Positions 18,518 to 28,526 of a stretch of 39,030 bases of DNA are shown here, piece after piece (positions within the stretch are counted from its first letter, which is position 1; each line of letters opens with the position of its first letter). The stretch covers positions 1 to 39,030 of the forward strand of contig NZ_CALEMI010000150.1 in the NCBI RefSeq assembly GCF_937910895.1. Direction: 5' to 3'. A model generated the notes under the pieces. That model saw only the letters and a list, made by a program, of their open reading frames with translations, searched no databases and was not told where the DNA came from. Source of the DNA: an uncultured Dokdonia sp. Its GTDB lineage: Bacteria; Bacteroidota; Bacteroidia; Flavobacteriales; Flavobacteriaceae. The translations under genes and the position numbers were made by a program.

Positions 18518-19984
18518 ATGAAAAGAGTCGTTTTAGTTTTCTTAACAACACTCCTCCTTTTTGGCTGTAAACAGTCTCAAAATAATCTTGAAGATTCAGT
18601 TAAAGAAGAAGAACCTACAGGCGTTGATAATACTGCTTATAAATGGGGGGAAATGGCACTAACTGCCACAGCCAATGATACAGAAAGTTTTAAACCAAGA
18701 CCAACCATTACATCGCGATACCTTGGGTTGATCTCTATTGCCATTTTTGATGCGTGGTCGCGATATGACGAAAAATCAATACCTGTATATCTTGACAACG
18801 TAGAAAGAAGGCCTGTTACTGAGCATACGTTAAGGAATAAAGAAATTGCGATAAGCTTCGCTGCTTTTAGAGCCATGAGCGAATATTATTATGAGGATAC
18901 AGCCCTATTTGTAGACTTTATGAAAGCGTTAGGCTTAGACCCGACCAACGAATCCTTAGATCCAAATACTCCAGAAGGTATCGGAAATTTAGCTGCAAAA
19001 GCAGTTATTGAAGCTCGAAGAGGTGATGGTTCAAATCAATACGGTGAAGAGGACGGTTCCAATGGAAAAGCGTACTTTAATTATGTAGGATATGAACCCT
19101 TAAATTCGGCAGATGCTAATGTTGATCCTAACCGTTGGCAACCTAAATATTTTTCAGATGGGAAAGGTGGGCAATTTGCGCCTGAATGCTTAACGCCTTT
19201 TTGGGATAAGGTAACACCCGTAGCTTTATCATCAGGAGATCAGTTTCGTCCAGGACCACCTCCTATGATTGGGTCTGAACAATTACAAAAAGAAGTACAA
19301 GAGGTTATTGAAATGCAAGCCAACTTAACCGATTATCAAAAAGCATTGGTTGAATTTATGAGAGACGGTCCGCAATCGGTTCAGCAAGCGGGGCATTGGT
19401 TAAAATTTGCACAGGATGTTTCTCGTCGAGATAACCATACGCTTGACCAAGATGTGAAAATGTATTTCTATAATCAGGTTGTTGCCATGGATGCTTTTAT
19501 TGCTTCTTGGGACTCAAAAATGTTTTATGATTATGCGCGACCGTATGCGTTGGTGCATCAATACTATGAAGATCAAAAAATCAAAGCGTGGGGAGGAGAA
19601 GGAAAAGGTATGATAGAGATAGACGGGAAAAAATGGAGACCTTATTCTCCAGAAACTTTTCTATGTCCACCTTTTCCTAGTTATGTTTCTGGTCATAGTA
19701 CCATAAGTGGTGGGTGTGCTGAAGCCTTAAAAATATGGACTGGTAGTGATACATTTGGCTCAGAAGCTCAACTCGTTGCTGGGGCTATGACTGAGCCTAA
19801 TTATAAAGGCGATACAATTACATTAAAATTTCCAACATTTACAGAAACCGCAGAAATGGCTGGAATTTCAAGAGTTTTGGGTGGTTACCACATTCAAGCA
19901 GACAACGTCGCTGGACTAGAGTTAGGAAGAAATGTCGCTAGAGAAGCTTGGAAATTTTACAAAAAACATATTGGTGAAGAATAA
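18518..19984 (+). CDS. vanadium-dependent haloperoxidase-like / PAP2 superfamily lipoprotein
   Basis: A 488-residue protein with a lipoprotein leader (lipobox LLFGC, Cys17). The three vanadate/phosphate-binding motifs are present: Lys334 to Arg341-Pro (KMFYDYARPYALV), Ser391-Gly-His393 (PSYVSGHSTISGG) and Arg452 to His458 (SRVLGGYHIQADN). The large helical N-terminal part (about 40-320) fits bacterial vanadium haloperoxidases rather than small PAP2 phosphatases. Whether it oxidises halides or acts as a phosphatase cannot be told from the motifs, which are shared. The anchor places it in the periplasm or outer membrane. A strong terminator follows. Confidence 0.9.
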   Translation: MKRVVLVFLTTLLLFGCKQSQNNLEDSVKEEEPTGVDNTAYKWGEMALTATANDTESFKPRPTITSRYLGLISIAIFDAWSRYDEKSIPVYLDNVERRPVTEHTLRNKEIAISFAAFRAMSEYYYEDTALFVDFMKALGLDPTNESLDPNTPEGIGNLAAKAVIEARRGDGSNQYGEEDGSNGKAYFNYVGYEPLNSADANVDPNRWQPKYFSDGKGGQFAPECLTPFWDKVTPVALSSGDQFRPGPPPMIGSEQLQKEVQEVIEMQANLTDYQKALVEFMRDGPQSVQQAGHWLKFAQDVSRRDNHTLDQDVKMYFYNQVVAMDAFIASWDSKMFYDYARPYALVHQYYEDQKIKAWGGEGKGMIEIDGKKWRPYSPETFLCPPFPSYVSGHSTISGGCAEALKIWTGSDTFGSEAQLVAGAMTEPNYKGDTITLKFPTFTETAEMAGISRVLGGYHIQADNVAGLELGRNVAREAWKFYKKHIGEE

Positions 19985-20009
19985 TATTAAAGAAGCTATT
20001 AACTTTTTA

Positions 20010-20046
20010 AAGTAATGAGACTTACACCTCATTACTTTTTTGTTTT
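20010..20046 (+). terminator. rho-independent terminator
   Basis: A perfect 10-bp stem (20010-20019 with 20028-20037, AAGTAATGAG/CTCATTACTT), an 8-nt loop and a T-rich tail, 25 bp after the haloperoxidase-like gene. It separates that gene from the M23 unit. Confidence 0.92.
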
Positions 20047-20130
20047 CTGAGTTATCTCACTATATTTAGTTTTCTAAATTTTGGTTTCTCAAAAAAACCA
20101 TCAGAAACAAGTCTATCGTCTTTTAAAATA

Positions 20131-20787
20131 ATGAGTAAGTCTACCGTAATTCAACTTAAATTTCCTAAAAGAACTCCTGCAAAAGCAGCAATAAAGGCAG
20201 TTACTCAACCTAAAGGTACTACACCTAAAGTAGGTTTGGCAACCTTGAAAAGATTAATGACTAGGAATCCTATTGACAGCCCTTTAATCTTAAGAAAAAA
20301 AAAGGGTGGTACCGCAGATGGTAGATTTGATAATAGAGGATCTCATAAGTATCGCTTACGAGAAAATGGAAGCGGAAAACCGCATAAGGGTGTTGACCTT
20401 AAAGGTAAAATAGGAGATGATGTGTATGCTGTAGCTTCTGGAGTAGTAGAGTACATAAGAGATACAGACCCCTATGTAAAAGGTAAAAAGGGAGGGGAGT
20501 TTGGTAAGTATGTACAAATACACCATGGAGATAACTTATATTCACAATACAGTCATCTATCTAAAATTTCTGTAAAAAAAGGAGAGAAAATTACGTTTTC
20601 AGATGTTAATGATCAAAAAAAAATTGGGGAGGTAGGTAAAACAGGTAATGTGGGAGGTGAAGCTCACCTCCATCTTGAAATATTTACATTAGATTCTAAA
20701 AATGGAAAATGGAAGGATCGACATGTGTATGACCCTGCACTAATTTTTCAATTCGCACAAGAAGAAAAGCCTACAGAAACTAACTAG
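20131..20787 (+). CDS. leaderless M23 (LytM-type) metallopeptidase
   Basis: A 218-residue protein. Residues 1-60 are basic and low in structure; residues about 65-205 are an M23 endopeptidase domain. The zinc residues are His85 and Asp89 in HKGVDLKG and His181 in AHLHLEI; His142 (YSHL) and His179 are the catalytic histidines. The family cleaves peptidoglycan cross-bridges. Unusually, there is no signal peptide or membrane anchor, so the protein is either cytoplasmic or exported by a non-Sec route. It is followed after 35 bp by the 1147-residue protein gene, and the two appear to form an isolated operon. No immunity protein is seen. Confidence 0.9.
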   Translation: MSKSTVIQLKFPKRTPAKAAIKAVTQPKGTTPKVGLATLKRLMTRNPIDSPLILRKKKGGTADGRFDNRGSHKYRLRENGSGKPHKGVDLKGKIGDDVYAVASGVVEYIRDTDPYVKGKKGGEFGKYVQIHHGDNLYSQYSHLSKISVKKGEKITFSDVNDQKKIGEVGKTGNVGGEAHLHLEIFTLDSKNGKWKDRHVYDPALIFQFAQEEKPTETN

Positions 20788-20822
20788 CTACACTAACAAT
20801 AACTACCTATATACTAAACTAT

Positions 20823-23800
20823 ATGAAGTCTAATTTTTCTGATATTCTAAAAATCAAAGAACCAGGAGGTATCCATTTAAATAGTCAAAAAAACGGAAAG
20901 GATAGAGCACCTATTGATATCGCTATTACGCGATCAAATACTATCGAATTCCCTTGGGAGAGTTCTATTGGTTTACTGCCTGACGATATAGATATTTTCA
21001 GAGAAAAAATAAAAACGTCTTTAGATATTAAAGCGACAAATTGGGATTCTTTAGACCTTACGTCATTAATTTATAAAGTACAACAAAATGACACATTCTA
21101 TTATACACTCGTGCAATGGCTCAACTATGATAACCACTTACAACCAACACTGAGTGAAAATTCCAAGGTGTTAATCTATAATAAGCTAAGTAACTTGTAT
21201 TACGAACCTTATTATTATGATAAAGATGCTATAACTTCAAAATACAAAACCTTTAAAAAAGAAAAATTTTCGAGAGAAAATATTAATGAAACTTTTAAAG
21301 AAATCACACATTTAAGAGCTGTTTTTAGACCTAAAGCTCCAGATATTAATTTAGACATATTGGACAACCTTCCAACAGTAAATATACCGCCAAGGACTGT
21401 AAATCCAATCAATGGAGGGTTCTTAAATTTAAATACGGAAGTTTTATCCAACAGGCTATCGGACACTAGCAAAGGGTTTTCAGAGAGCTTAAATTTTGTG
21501 AATTTAAACAGTACGACTACTTCTAACTATAATTTTCCTTCCCTAAGAAGTGAACTTAACAAAAATATATCGATACATGGTACTGATTATATAAATGGCA
21601 CTTATGTTACGGATATTCTAAATCAAGCCAAGTCTAGTCATTCAAAACCAGAAGCAGATCCGATAAAAACTATTATTAAAAAACCATCACAATGGAAAGC
21701 ATTGGAAGAATTAGTTTTTTATACAACAAAAGAAGATGTCTCTGCGAATCTTGAAAGTTCGCAACTAGACTTGTTATTAGTAAACAGTGACTTATCTAAT
21801 GAGCATGATGGTTTATTTTATGAACAGATACAAGAAGAAAATAATTGGATTCTTAAACTTGATGAGCGCTATTACGTGATTCAACTTGAAGAAGAAGATG
21901 CCAAATTCAATACATTAGAATCATTTTTTTCAAGATGGGATACAAACATCAAGGACGTAGAATTAGTTGCATATAAAAAAGGAACTGAGAATTTAAAAAA
22001 TGTATTACCCTCTAGCAAATATTTTGATGTAACGTTAAGTGCAATAATGGATCAATATCAAGACATTAAATCACTTCAAAAACTATCTAAAGGACGTGCA
22101 ACCTTGGCTGAATCATTAATTAAGAAAGTTAGTGATATCGGTGATTTTGAATTCGAAGAGTTTAAAGAAGCACTATCTAATATAGAGGATAAACACAATA
22201 CGCTGGTAAAATCAAACAATGATCTTATTAGAGAAGAAAGAGTTCTAATAGAGCGAATAAAAAGGTTTGGATACGAAATAGAATTAGGAGCAGATGGAAA
22301 TGCACAAATCTTTAAAACATATAGTTTATTACGATTAATAAAAAAGGCTTTTAGAATCCGTAAACGATATAAAGTGCGAATTGGTCTTTTTAGAGTAAAA
22401 TATAAGACCAAGTGGTACACTAGATATACCCATAAATGGATCAGAGTAACAAATAAGAAAATCATACCTATCCCAGAAACACCTTGGTCTGATGAAGTAG
22501 AAGCATTAAAAGATTCGGGATATGACGTTCATTTCCTAGAACTTACAAATCAAGGATATATTTCTGATCAGGGAGAAACGCTTAATGAGATTATGAGAGC
22601 TTGTGAAATCTCAGAATCTATTAGAATGAGAACCGCAGTCATGATTCCTCAATATGAAGAGAGTATCACAAAAGGACTACGATTAGTGGGATATGATCTA
22701 TTTACAAGACCGCTACCAGGAGATGTCCCTACCTCTATTCCTAATGTAAGTGTAGAAGAAAATCTTGCTTACAGAGCCTCGTGGAGAGGCGTTGAGCTAA
22801 GTGAACTTATAGAATCTATAAATCTTGCTCCAGGTGAAAGCAGAAATATAAGTATCAAACAAACTTTTGAATCACAAAAAACTCAAACACAATCGATCAC
22901 TTCTATATTAGATGTCACAGAAAAAAAATCGACTACATTCTCTGACTTTTTTGAACAAACAAACCGTAAGTCAAAAGAAAAAACCAGTAATAAAAACTGG
23001 AGTGCTAAAGCTAGTGGAAGTTACGGAGGTTTTGGAGGAAGCGCTTCAGGAGGGGGTTCTACGACTAAAACGAGTAAGTCTTTTGCCCAAGAAATTAAAA
23101 GAGCTGCCAACGAATCTTCGAGAGAGATGAAAAAGCAGTCTAGGGTTGAAGTCAATTCCAAACTCTCTGAATCTTCCAAATTAATTGTAGATGAATCAAT
23201 CACAAGTCAAATACAGAATATTAACGACGGTGTCTCACTAAATCTATTTTTCTACCGCTTAGATAATGTATATCAAGGAGGGCTACATTTAGAAAATCTA
23301 AAACTCACGTACACAAGACCTCAACCATTAATCAAGGGAACTAATCTCCAAGATATTAGAACATTTGAATTCTATGAATTTGAAGAGTTTTTGAATATGG
23401 TTACAAATGATACACTATTAGTGTTGGTTACCGAACTTACCGAAATGGAACTTGAACTAAAAGAAATTGAAATCAGGTTTAGTATTGTTTTCAAAGTATT
23501 CAAAAAAATATTCAAAGAATATTTTTATAACATTCCATCAGAAGCATTTTTAGAATATCCTGAACCATTACAATCTAAAGATATAATAGGCTCTGGTGAA
23601 AGTATAGATGCGCAACCAGTATCTTCTTCACTATTAAGCCTTGTAAATGCGATTAAAAAACAAAAACTAGATTATCAAAAAGTAAGAGCAAAATTAAAAA
23701 CCTATGTTGTTGACAATAAAGAATGGTGGGATGAATACAGAGTGCTCTTTGAACCGCTTAAAGAAATACAAGAAACTATAGAGGCAGAAGCTTATCAATT

Positions 23801-24266
23801 ACTAAATGGAGTAGAATATGGTTTGATTCCTATAAGTGGCGCACATCTTTTTAGTATCCCTAGCAACGGGGCTTACTTAGACTGTTTAGTAGGAAGTTCT
23901 TCAGGATTAGAAAAATATTCTGAAGATATGCGAAATGAAGAATTAAATAGACAAAAAGCTGAAATTGAATTAATACGTGCGCAATCTCAAAAAATATTTA
24001 ATGAAAACAGTACAGAATCTTATCCTATCACTAGCATAAAAATCAATAAGGTACGTATAGAAGATGGAGATCTTCATATAGATTTAGACAAATCATTACC
24101 CGCAGATAGTTGGATTATTAAAGTAAATAACCTCCTATATGGCAGCAATATGCATCAGAACAGAAAATTAATTATCTTAAAAAATTGGAACACTTCACTT
24201 GAAGAAATAAGCTCAATCAGAGTAATCGCATCAAATGGAATTTATATAGAAAAGAAATTCGAATAG
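20823..24266 (+). CDS. 1147-residue protein of unknown function, partner of the M23 peptidase
   Basis: No recognised full-length family, signal peptide or membrane helix. Visible parts: a LysM-like stretch at about 83-119 (YKVQQNDTFYYTLVQWLNYDN); a Pro/Asn-rich linker (about 168-250); a charged coiled-coil (about 415-485); a strongly basic segment (about 500-546, RLIKKAFRIRKRYKVRIG); a globular block with LIESINLAPGESRNISIKQ (about 662-680); a Gly/Ser-rich linker (about 727-750) between Ser/Lys/Glu-rich helices; a beta-rich block with FFYRLDNVYQGGLHLENLKLTY (about 809-830); more coiled coil (about 850-1020); and a beta-sandwich-like C-terminus. The LAPGES block next to a Gly/Ser linker recalls large uncharacterised bacterial proteins, from memory only. 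It probably forms a large structural or secreted assembly. Confidence 0.75.
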   Translation: MKSNFSDILKIKEPGGIHLNSQKNGKDRAPIDIAITRSNTIEFPWESSIGLLPDDIDIFREKIKTSLDIKATNWDSLDLTSLIYKVQQNDTFYYTLVQWLNYDNHLQPTLSENSKVLIYNKLSNLYYEPYYYDKDAITSKYKTFKKEKFSRENINETFKEITHLRAVFRPKAPDINLDILDNLPTVNIPPRTVNPINGGFLNLNTEVLSNRLSDTSKGFSESLNFVNLNSTTTSNYNFPSLRSELNKNISIHGTDYINGTYVTDILNQAKSSHSKPEADPIKTIIKKPSQWKALEELVFYTTKEDVSANLESSQLDLLLVNSDLSNEHDGLFYEQIQEENNWILKLDERYYVIQLEEEDAKFNTLESFFSRWDTNIKDVELVAYKKGTENLKNVLPSSKYFDVTLSAIMDQYQDIKSLQKLSKGRATLAESLIKKVSDIGDFEFEEFKEALSNIEDKHNTLVKSNNDLIREERVLIERIKRFGYEIELGADGNAQIFKTYSLLRLIKKAFRIRKRYKVRIGLFRVKYKTKWYTRYTHKWIRVTNKKIIPIPETPWSDEVEALKDSGYDVHFLELTNQGYISDQGETLNEIMRACEISESIRMRTAVMIPQYEESITKGLRLVGYDLFTRPLPGDVPTSIPNVSVEENLAYRASWRGVELSELIESINLAPGESRNISIKQTFESQKTQTQSITSILDVTEKKSTTFSDFFEQTNRKSKEKTSNKNWSAKASGSYGGFGGSASGGGSTTKTSKSFAQEIKRAANESSREMKKQSRVEVNSKLSESSKLIVDESITSQIQNINDGVSLNLFFYRLDNVYQGGLHLENLKLTYTRPQPLIKGTNLQDIRTFEFYEFEEFLNMVTNDTLLVLVTELTEMELELKEIEIRFSIVFKVFKKIFKEYFYNIPSEAFLEYPEPLQSKDIIGSGESIDAQPVSSSLLSLVNAIKKQKLDYQKVRAKLKTYVVDNKEWWDEYRVLFEPLKEIQETIEAEAYQLLNGVEYGLIPISGAHLFSIPSNGAYLDCLVGSSSGLEKYSEDMRNEELNRQKAEIELIRAQSQKIFNENSTESYPITSIKINKVRIEDGDLHIDLDKSLPADSWIIKVNNLLYGSNMHQNRKLIILKNWNTSLEEISSIRVIASNGIYIEKKFE

Positions 24267-24314
24267 ATATAATTGGCACAAAAGAATATTGCTTAAAGGT
24301 GAAGATATTTGTAC

Positions 24315-24328
24315 GCTTTCGCGAAAGC
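24315..24328. repeat. dispersed palindrome GCTTTCGCGAAAGC, copy 6
   Basis: Perfect copy preceded by TAC and followed by eight A residues then C, the same flanks as copy 1 (3445-3458). It lies at a convergent gene junction. Confidence 0.9.
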
Positions 24329-24460
24329 AAAAAAAACTTTAAAACAATAAATAATCTAACGTTGAGATACCCCTAAGATCCCGCTGAAAAAACGAGATGA
24401 GTTCAACTAACTATTTTGTATGTGTCTTTTCAGACTTTACAAAACAGCGTTTCACTCATG

Positions 24461-24499
24461 AAAAAATTCCGCGAGGACTGTGACATCACATCGCGGAAT
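24461..24499 (-). terminator. strong rho-independent terminator
   Basis: For the minus-strand gene ending at 24542. A perfect 9-bp outer stem (ATTCCGCGA with TCGCGGAAT, 24466-24474 and 24491-24499), an inner stem TGTGA/TCACA, and six T residues following on the minus strand (24461-24466 read in reverse). Confidence 0.9.
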
Positions 24500-24541
24500 C
24501 TTTCCTTCAAAAGTGTTTCTTTCTATACTAAATGTATAGGA

Positions 24542-25423
24542 TTATTTTAAAGTAAACGTTGTTTGAGCAATCAATGCTGCTCCGTCAAAAACATTTACTT
24601 TGTAAGTACCCTCAACAAAACTTTCGCCTTTCGGTGGTATGTTTTCGCAAATATCTAGCGCTGTGTTTTCATAGTAAAATTTAGAAACTTTACTATACGT
24701 AATCGTTTCTTCTTCAAAAGTGACGGATTCATTAACTCCTAAAATCGCATTGGTAGGGTCAATAACCTGTACATATAACAAGCGGTCACCTGCCTCAGCA
24801 AGTCTGTTTTGTGGTACTGTAAAACACGCTCTTACTTTATCTATTCTACGAGCACGATCGTTTTCTACTAGTTTTCCTGAAGAACGCTCGATTACACCTA
24901 CTACTTTCAATTTATTAGCTGCCAGCGCTGAACCTAATTCTACACGTTCTGCTAATTTGTTATTCTCAAGAAATAAAGAATCCCCTACTCCACGTTGTAC
25001 TTCTAGTTCATAGCTTGTACTATCTACTCGCATCGCTAGTAGTTTATTGGTCCCACGTAGAGAATCATTTTGTGCAAATAAGAAATCACGCTCTTTACGA
25101 AGTTTAAAAACCTCAGCTCTATATTTTCCTAAGCTAGTAATGGTTACTTCTTTCTCATTAATATCATCTATAAGGGCTTGTATTCTATCACGTGCCTCAT
25201 TGAGTTCTGTATCTTTTAGATTATTTTCTTCAATGACAACATCATACTTATCATTCATCTCTCTGAGGTTAGCAAGGACTAATGTCTTTTCTTTTGTAAG
25301 TTCTGCCTTTGTCTCTTTCTCTTGGTTGTATAGTTTGTAAGCAAATGCGCCAGCAACTACGAGTAGTACAGCGAGAATCCCTGTAATGATTTTTATTCCG
25401 TTATTATTCTTCTCGTTTTCCAT
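24542..25423 (-). CDS. membrane-anchored coiled-coil protein
   Basis: A 293-residue protein with one N-terminal membrane helix (about 10-29, IKIITGILAVLLVVAGAFAY), a long coiled-coil (about 32-160, rich in Glu, Lys, Arg and Leu) and a C-terminal beta-rich domain (about 168-293) with SSGKLVENDRARRIDKVRACF and ending GTYKVNVFDGAALIAQTTFTL. Such proteins are common in Flavobacteriia and have no known function; they are sometimes mislabelled as chromosome partition proteins because of the coiled coil. The topology suggests an inner-membrane anchor with the C-terminal domain in the periplasm. It has its own terminator. Confidence 0.85.
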   Translation of the reverse strand: MENEKNNNGIKIITGILAVLLVVAGAFAYKLYNQEKETKAELTKEKTLVLANLREMNDKYDVVIEENNLKDTELNEARDRIQALIDDINEKEVTITSLGKYRAEVFKLRKERDFLFAQNDSLRGTNKLLAMRVDSTSYELEVQRGVGDSLFLENNKLAERVELGSALAANKLKVVGVIERSSGKLVENDRARRIDKVRACFTVPQNRLAEAGDRLLYVQVIDPTNAILGVNESVTFEEETITYSKVSKFYYENTALDICENIPPKGESFVEGTYKVNVFDGAALIAQTTFTLK

Positions 25424-25554
25424 GGTTTTAAAAATTTATGTTTAATGGTTATACGTATAACGACTCTATTTGGATTATGGTGTTTATGTTTTCACGAAAG
25501 TAAGGACATTTAAAATACTATTAACATACTATCATAAAGTTTCCCTAAAAATGA

Positions 25555-27582
25555 TTAGTTGTTAAACTTTTTAAACCAAGCTAACGTATGATTCACTTTT
25601 GTGATGAGATTGCTAGGTCGAGCAGCAATCCCGTGTGAGGCCTCAGGAATTTCGACTAATACTGTTTCTTTTTTCCGAATCTTTAATGCGTGATATAATT
25701 GTTTGGCTTCACTAGGAGGTGTACGCAGATCGTTCATTCCTACCATGACCATAGTGGGGGTTTCTATATTTCCTACCAATGATAATGGCGAAAACTTCCA
25801 ATAGCCTTCAAAGTTCTCCCACGGCTGTCCCGGATAGCGAGAATTGGCATATCCATAATAATTATCTGCCACCAATGTTTTTGAAATCCAATTCATCACT
25901 GGCTTTGCTACCACAGCCGCTTCAAATCGATTGTTTTTTCCTATGATCCAAGCAGTCATAATACCACCCGCACTTCCGCCAGTTACGTATAATTGATCTT
26001 CAGAAGTGATGCCTTTGGCAATACAGGCATCTACGCCATCCATCACATCATTGTAATCTTGTCCTGGATAGTTATTATAGAGTAGGTTCCCAAATTCTTC
26101 TCCATAACTGGTACTGCCTCTAGGATTAGGATAAAAGACCACATAGCCAGCAGCAGCATACAATTGAATCTCTGCCGAAAAACGATCTCCATAATTTAAA
26201 ATCGGACCTCCATGATTCTCTACCAATAAAGGATATTGCTTTCCTTTCTCATAAAAAGGCGGATATACGATCCATCCCTGAACATCACGACCATCATAAG
26301 ATGATTTGTATCAGATCTCTTCTACAGTACCTAATGTACGATATCCAAGAAGATCTTCGTTCAATTGCGTACGGATTTTAGGTTGTTTGTCTTTTTTGGA
26401 CAGAACACCAACATCGGCTGGACGATCTGGTTGTGAGTGCGTAAAGGCAATCGTTCCGTTGTTGGATACGCTGTAACTACCACTCGCATACGGACGCCCT
26501 AAGGTAGTGCCACCAAGATCATCTGCTAACTTTGATACCTTCCCAGAAAGAGTAACTTGTGCAATTTTAGAATTTCCCTTATCATCATACGTACAGTAGA
26601 TCAAATTGCTATCTGACGCCCATTGTAAGTTTGAAATACTGCGATCTAAATTTGTATTAATTTCTTTCTTGTTACTCCCATCAATATTCATCATATATAA
26701 TCGACTTACCTGATAGGTTTGTACTTTATCATCATAGCCAATATAAGCGATCTTCTTTCCGTCTGGAGATACGATAGGACTTCTGTCGGGACCATTGCGA
26801 TCTGTTAATGCAGTGATGATTCCGGTTTGTGTATGCACACTATATATTTCGCTGTTGCGAAAATCATATTCCCATGCTTCCGTTCTATTTCCTGAAAAGT
26901 AAATGTGCTGTGCATCTCGGGACCAACTTAACGAACCTCCATGATTGAAATCACCCGAAGTAATTTTACGAGCCGTTCCACCTTCTGAAGAAATAATATA
27001 AATATGACGAAAGCCTGGTTTTAAATAGCCTTGCCCGTCAGCTTCATGCTTAAAACGATCTGTGATTCTAGGAGTCTCCGCCCATTTCGCGCCCTTTGGT
27101 TTTTTAGGCATACTTGCAATCACGGGAGGAGCCACATACTCCATAGCACTAAAAGAAAGCCACTTCCCATCGGGAGACCAACTTAATCCTGAAGGACTAT
27201 TTTCTAATTGACTCAATCGTGCTGTAACACCAGATGCAACCCAATACATAAAGAGTTCGCTCCCTTCTGACGTACTCGCGATGTATGCAATTTTTGTTCC
27301 GTCGGGGGACCATCTAGGTTGCGATTCATTCCCATCAAAAGAAGTAAGCTTGCGATGATTTGTCCCATCTGCGTGGATCATCCATAAATTCCCCTTGCTT
27401 CGATCTTCCATAATATCAAAACCCGTACGTCTATAGATCACTGTCGTTCCATCAGGTGCTATTTGAGGATCGTCAGCATATTCTAATTCAAAAACATCTA
27501 ATGCTTCAAATGCTTTGGGTTGCTGTGCAAAGAGAACACTACTTACTAATAATACGATACAAAGTCCAATATACTTCATCAT
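25555..27582 (-). pseudogene. S9 family prolyl-oligopeptidase-type peptidase, split by in-frame TGA
   Basis: The frame is open from ATG 27582 (or 27579) to 25555 except for one TGA at 26311-26313. The first part has a signal peptide (KYIGLCIVLLVSSVLFA) and a beta-propeller with repeated SPDGT/SPDGK motifs. The second part is the alpha/beta hydrolase with nucleophile Ser in VTGGSAGGIMT (codon 25972-25974), Asp in GMNDLRTPPSEA and His in ASHGIAARP. Bridging residues after the stop (YKSSYDGRDVQGWIVYPP) are normal for the family, so nothing is missing but one codon, probably Trp (TGG to TGA). The propeller fragment alone lacks the catalytic triad. Readthrough or a sequencing error are the alternatives to true loss. 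Confidence 0.88.
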
Positions 27583-27603
27583 TAAAATCTGTTCATTATA
27601 CAT

Positions 27604-27947
27604 TTTCAGAACTCTAAAATAGTAAATCTTACGCTGGTTTTTTTACTAGTGCCTCCTTTTCCCTTACGATCTGCTGATACCATTCTGTTCAAAAACACTA
27701 TCGTATGTTCTGATTATATAACTTCATTGGAATAAAAAATAATTTCTATCGTAAAATTAAAGCTGTAAGTAATCATTTTTTAAAATTTAAAAAATTATAC
27801 AAAGTCAAACATCGGGACTTTTGGATCACTCATCGAATTTATGAGAATCATATACGCAAAGTGTATGTATACCGTTTTAAATAGTATACTTTTATAATAT
27901 ACTATGCGCCCTTATAGTATTTACAAAATAGTAAAACCCAACTTAAT
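27604..27947. other. 344-bp AT-rich gap with an inverted repeat
   Basis: A divergent gap between the S9 gene (-) and the next gene (+). It carries an 8-bp inverted repeat ATAGTATA/TATACTAT (27881-27888 and 27898-27905) with a 9-bp spacer, 43 bp before the next start, and a weaker inverted repeat near 27848-27870. These could be regulatory sites or AT-rich chance. No coding sequence is seen. Confidence 0.4.
27881..27905. repeat. inverted repeat ATAGTATA-N9-TATACTAT
   Basis: Perfect 8-bp arms upstream of the 27948 gene. A possible operator; the AT content makes a chance match plausible. Confidence 0.4.
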
Positions 27948-28499
27948 ATGTACAATGATGATGATGATGACCACAATTACGATATAGACTCTTGGAGACA
28001 GCTCCCTGTTTTTATTCAGGCTGAGGTCATCTTAAAACTAGTCGAACGTATCGTAGATTGTATTCCCAAAGAAGATAGTAATGCCTCTTCTGAGTATGAG
28101 TATGCCCTTTTTGACTATCATACCAATAATATGATAGAAAATGCACTTATCATTCCTGCAAAAATCGCGGGTATTCACGGTGTGGAATTATATGACATAA
28201 AAATGGAAAATGCTGTGATCATCCGTAAAGCGGCGCATGAAATTATTCTTAATTTACGCGGACTTCAAATAGCAGGTTTTAAAGAAATAGAGTATTTAGA
28301 TTTACTTCGTAAAGAGATTGAGGTTTTACGCCCTCTATTTGCTGTGTGGGTTTCAACCTTCAATCCCTATAACTATATTATAGATCGTTGGGGCTTATTT
28401 AATCCACCAGGCGTGCACTACAATGATAAAATGCCTGAAGATGATTTGCCCTATGACAGTAACCACTCCCATGACGACTTTGATAGTGAAGAAGATTAA
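27948..28499 (+). CDS. acidic helical protein of unknown function
   Basis: A 183-residue leaderless protein, very acidic at both ends (MYNDDDDDHNYDID and HSHDDFDSEED), with a helical middle (about 20-125) containing the repeated Ile/Leu spacing of a helical bundle (FIQAEVILKLVERIVDCIP, EIILNLRGLQIAGFKEI). No catalytic motif. The terminal His/Asp runs might bind metal, which is only inference. It converges on the Lrp-type gene across a gap holding the largest palindrome of the window. I do not recognise a family. Confidence 0.75.
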   Translation: MYNDDDDDHNYDIDSWRQLPVFIQAEVILKLVERIVDCIPKEDSNASSEYEYALFDYHTNNMIENALIIPAKIAGIHGVELYDIKMENAVIIRKAAHEIILNLRGLQIAGFKEIEYLDLLRKEIEVLRPLFAVWVSTFNPYNYIIDRWGLFNPPGVHYNDKMPEDDLPYDSNHSHDDFDSEED

Positions 28500-28526
28500 T
28501 GTTTCTCTTTAAAAGGGATTCTTGAG

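Larger units (their letters stand above)
24267..24541. other. convergent intergenic region
   Basis: A 275-bp gap between the 1147-residue protein gene (+) and the coiled-coil protein gene (-). It contains palindrome copy 6 and a strong minus-strand terminator; nothing coding is seen. Confidence 0.6.

Noticed and set aside
20131-24266. The M23 unit as a prophage lysis cassette
   Set aside because: No holin, spanin, capsid, terminase or integrase genes nearby.
26311-26313. TGA read as selenocysteine
   Set aside because: No SECIS-like hairpin seen after it, the position is not catalytic, and the family has Trp or an aromatic residue nearby.
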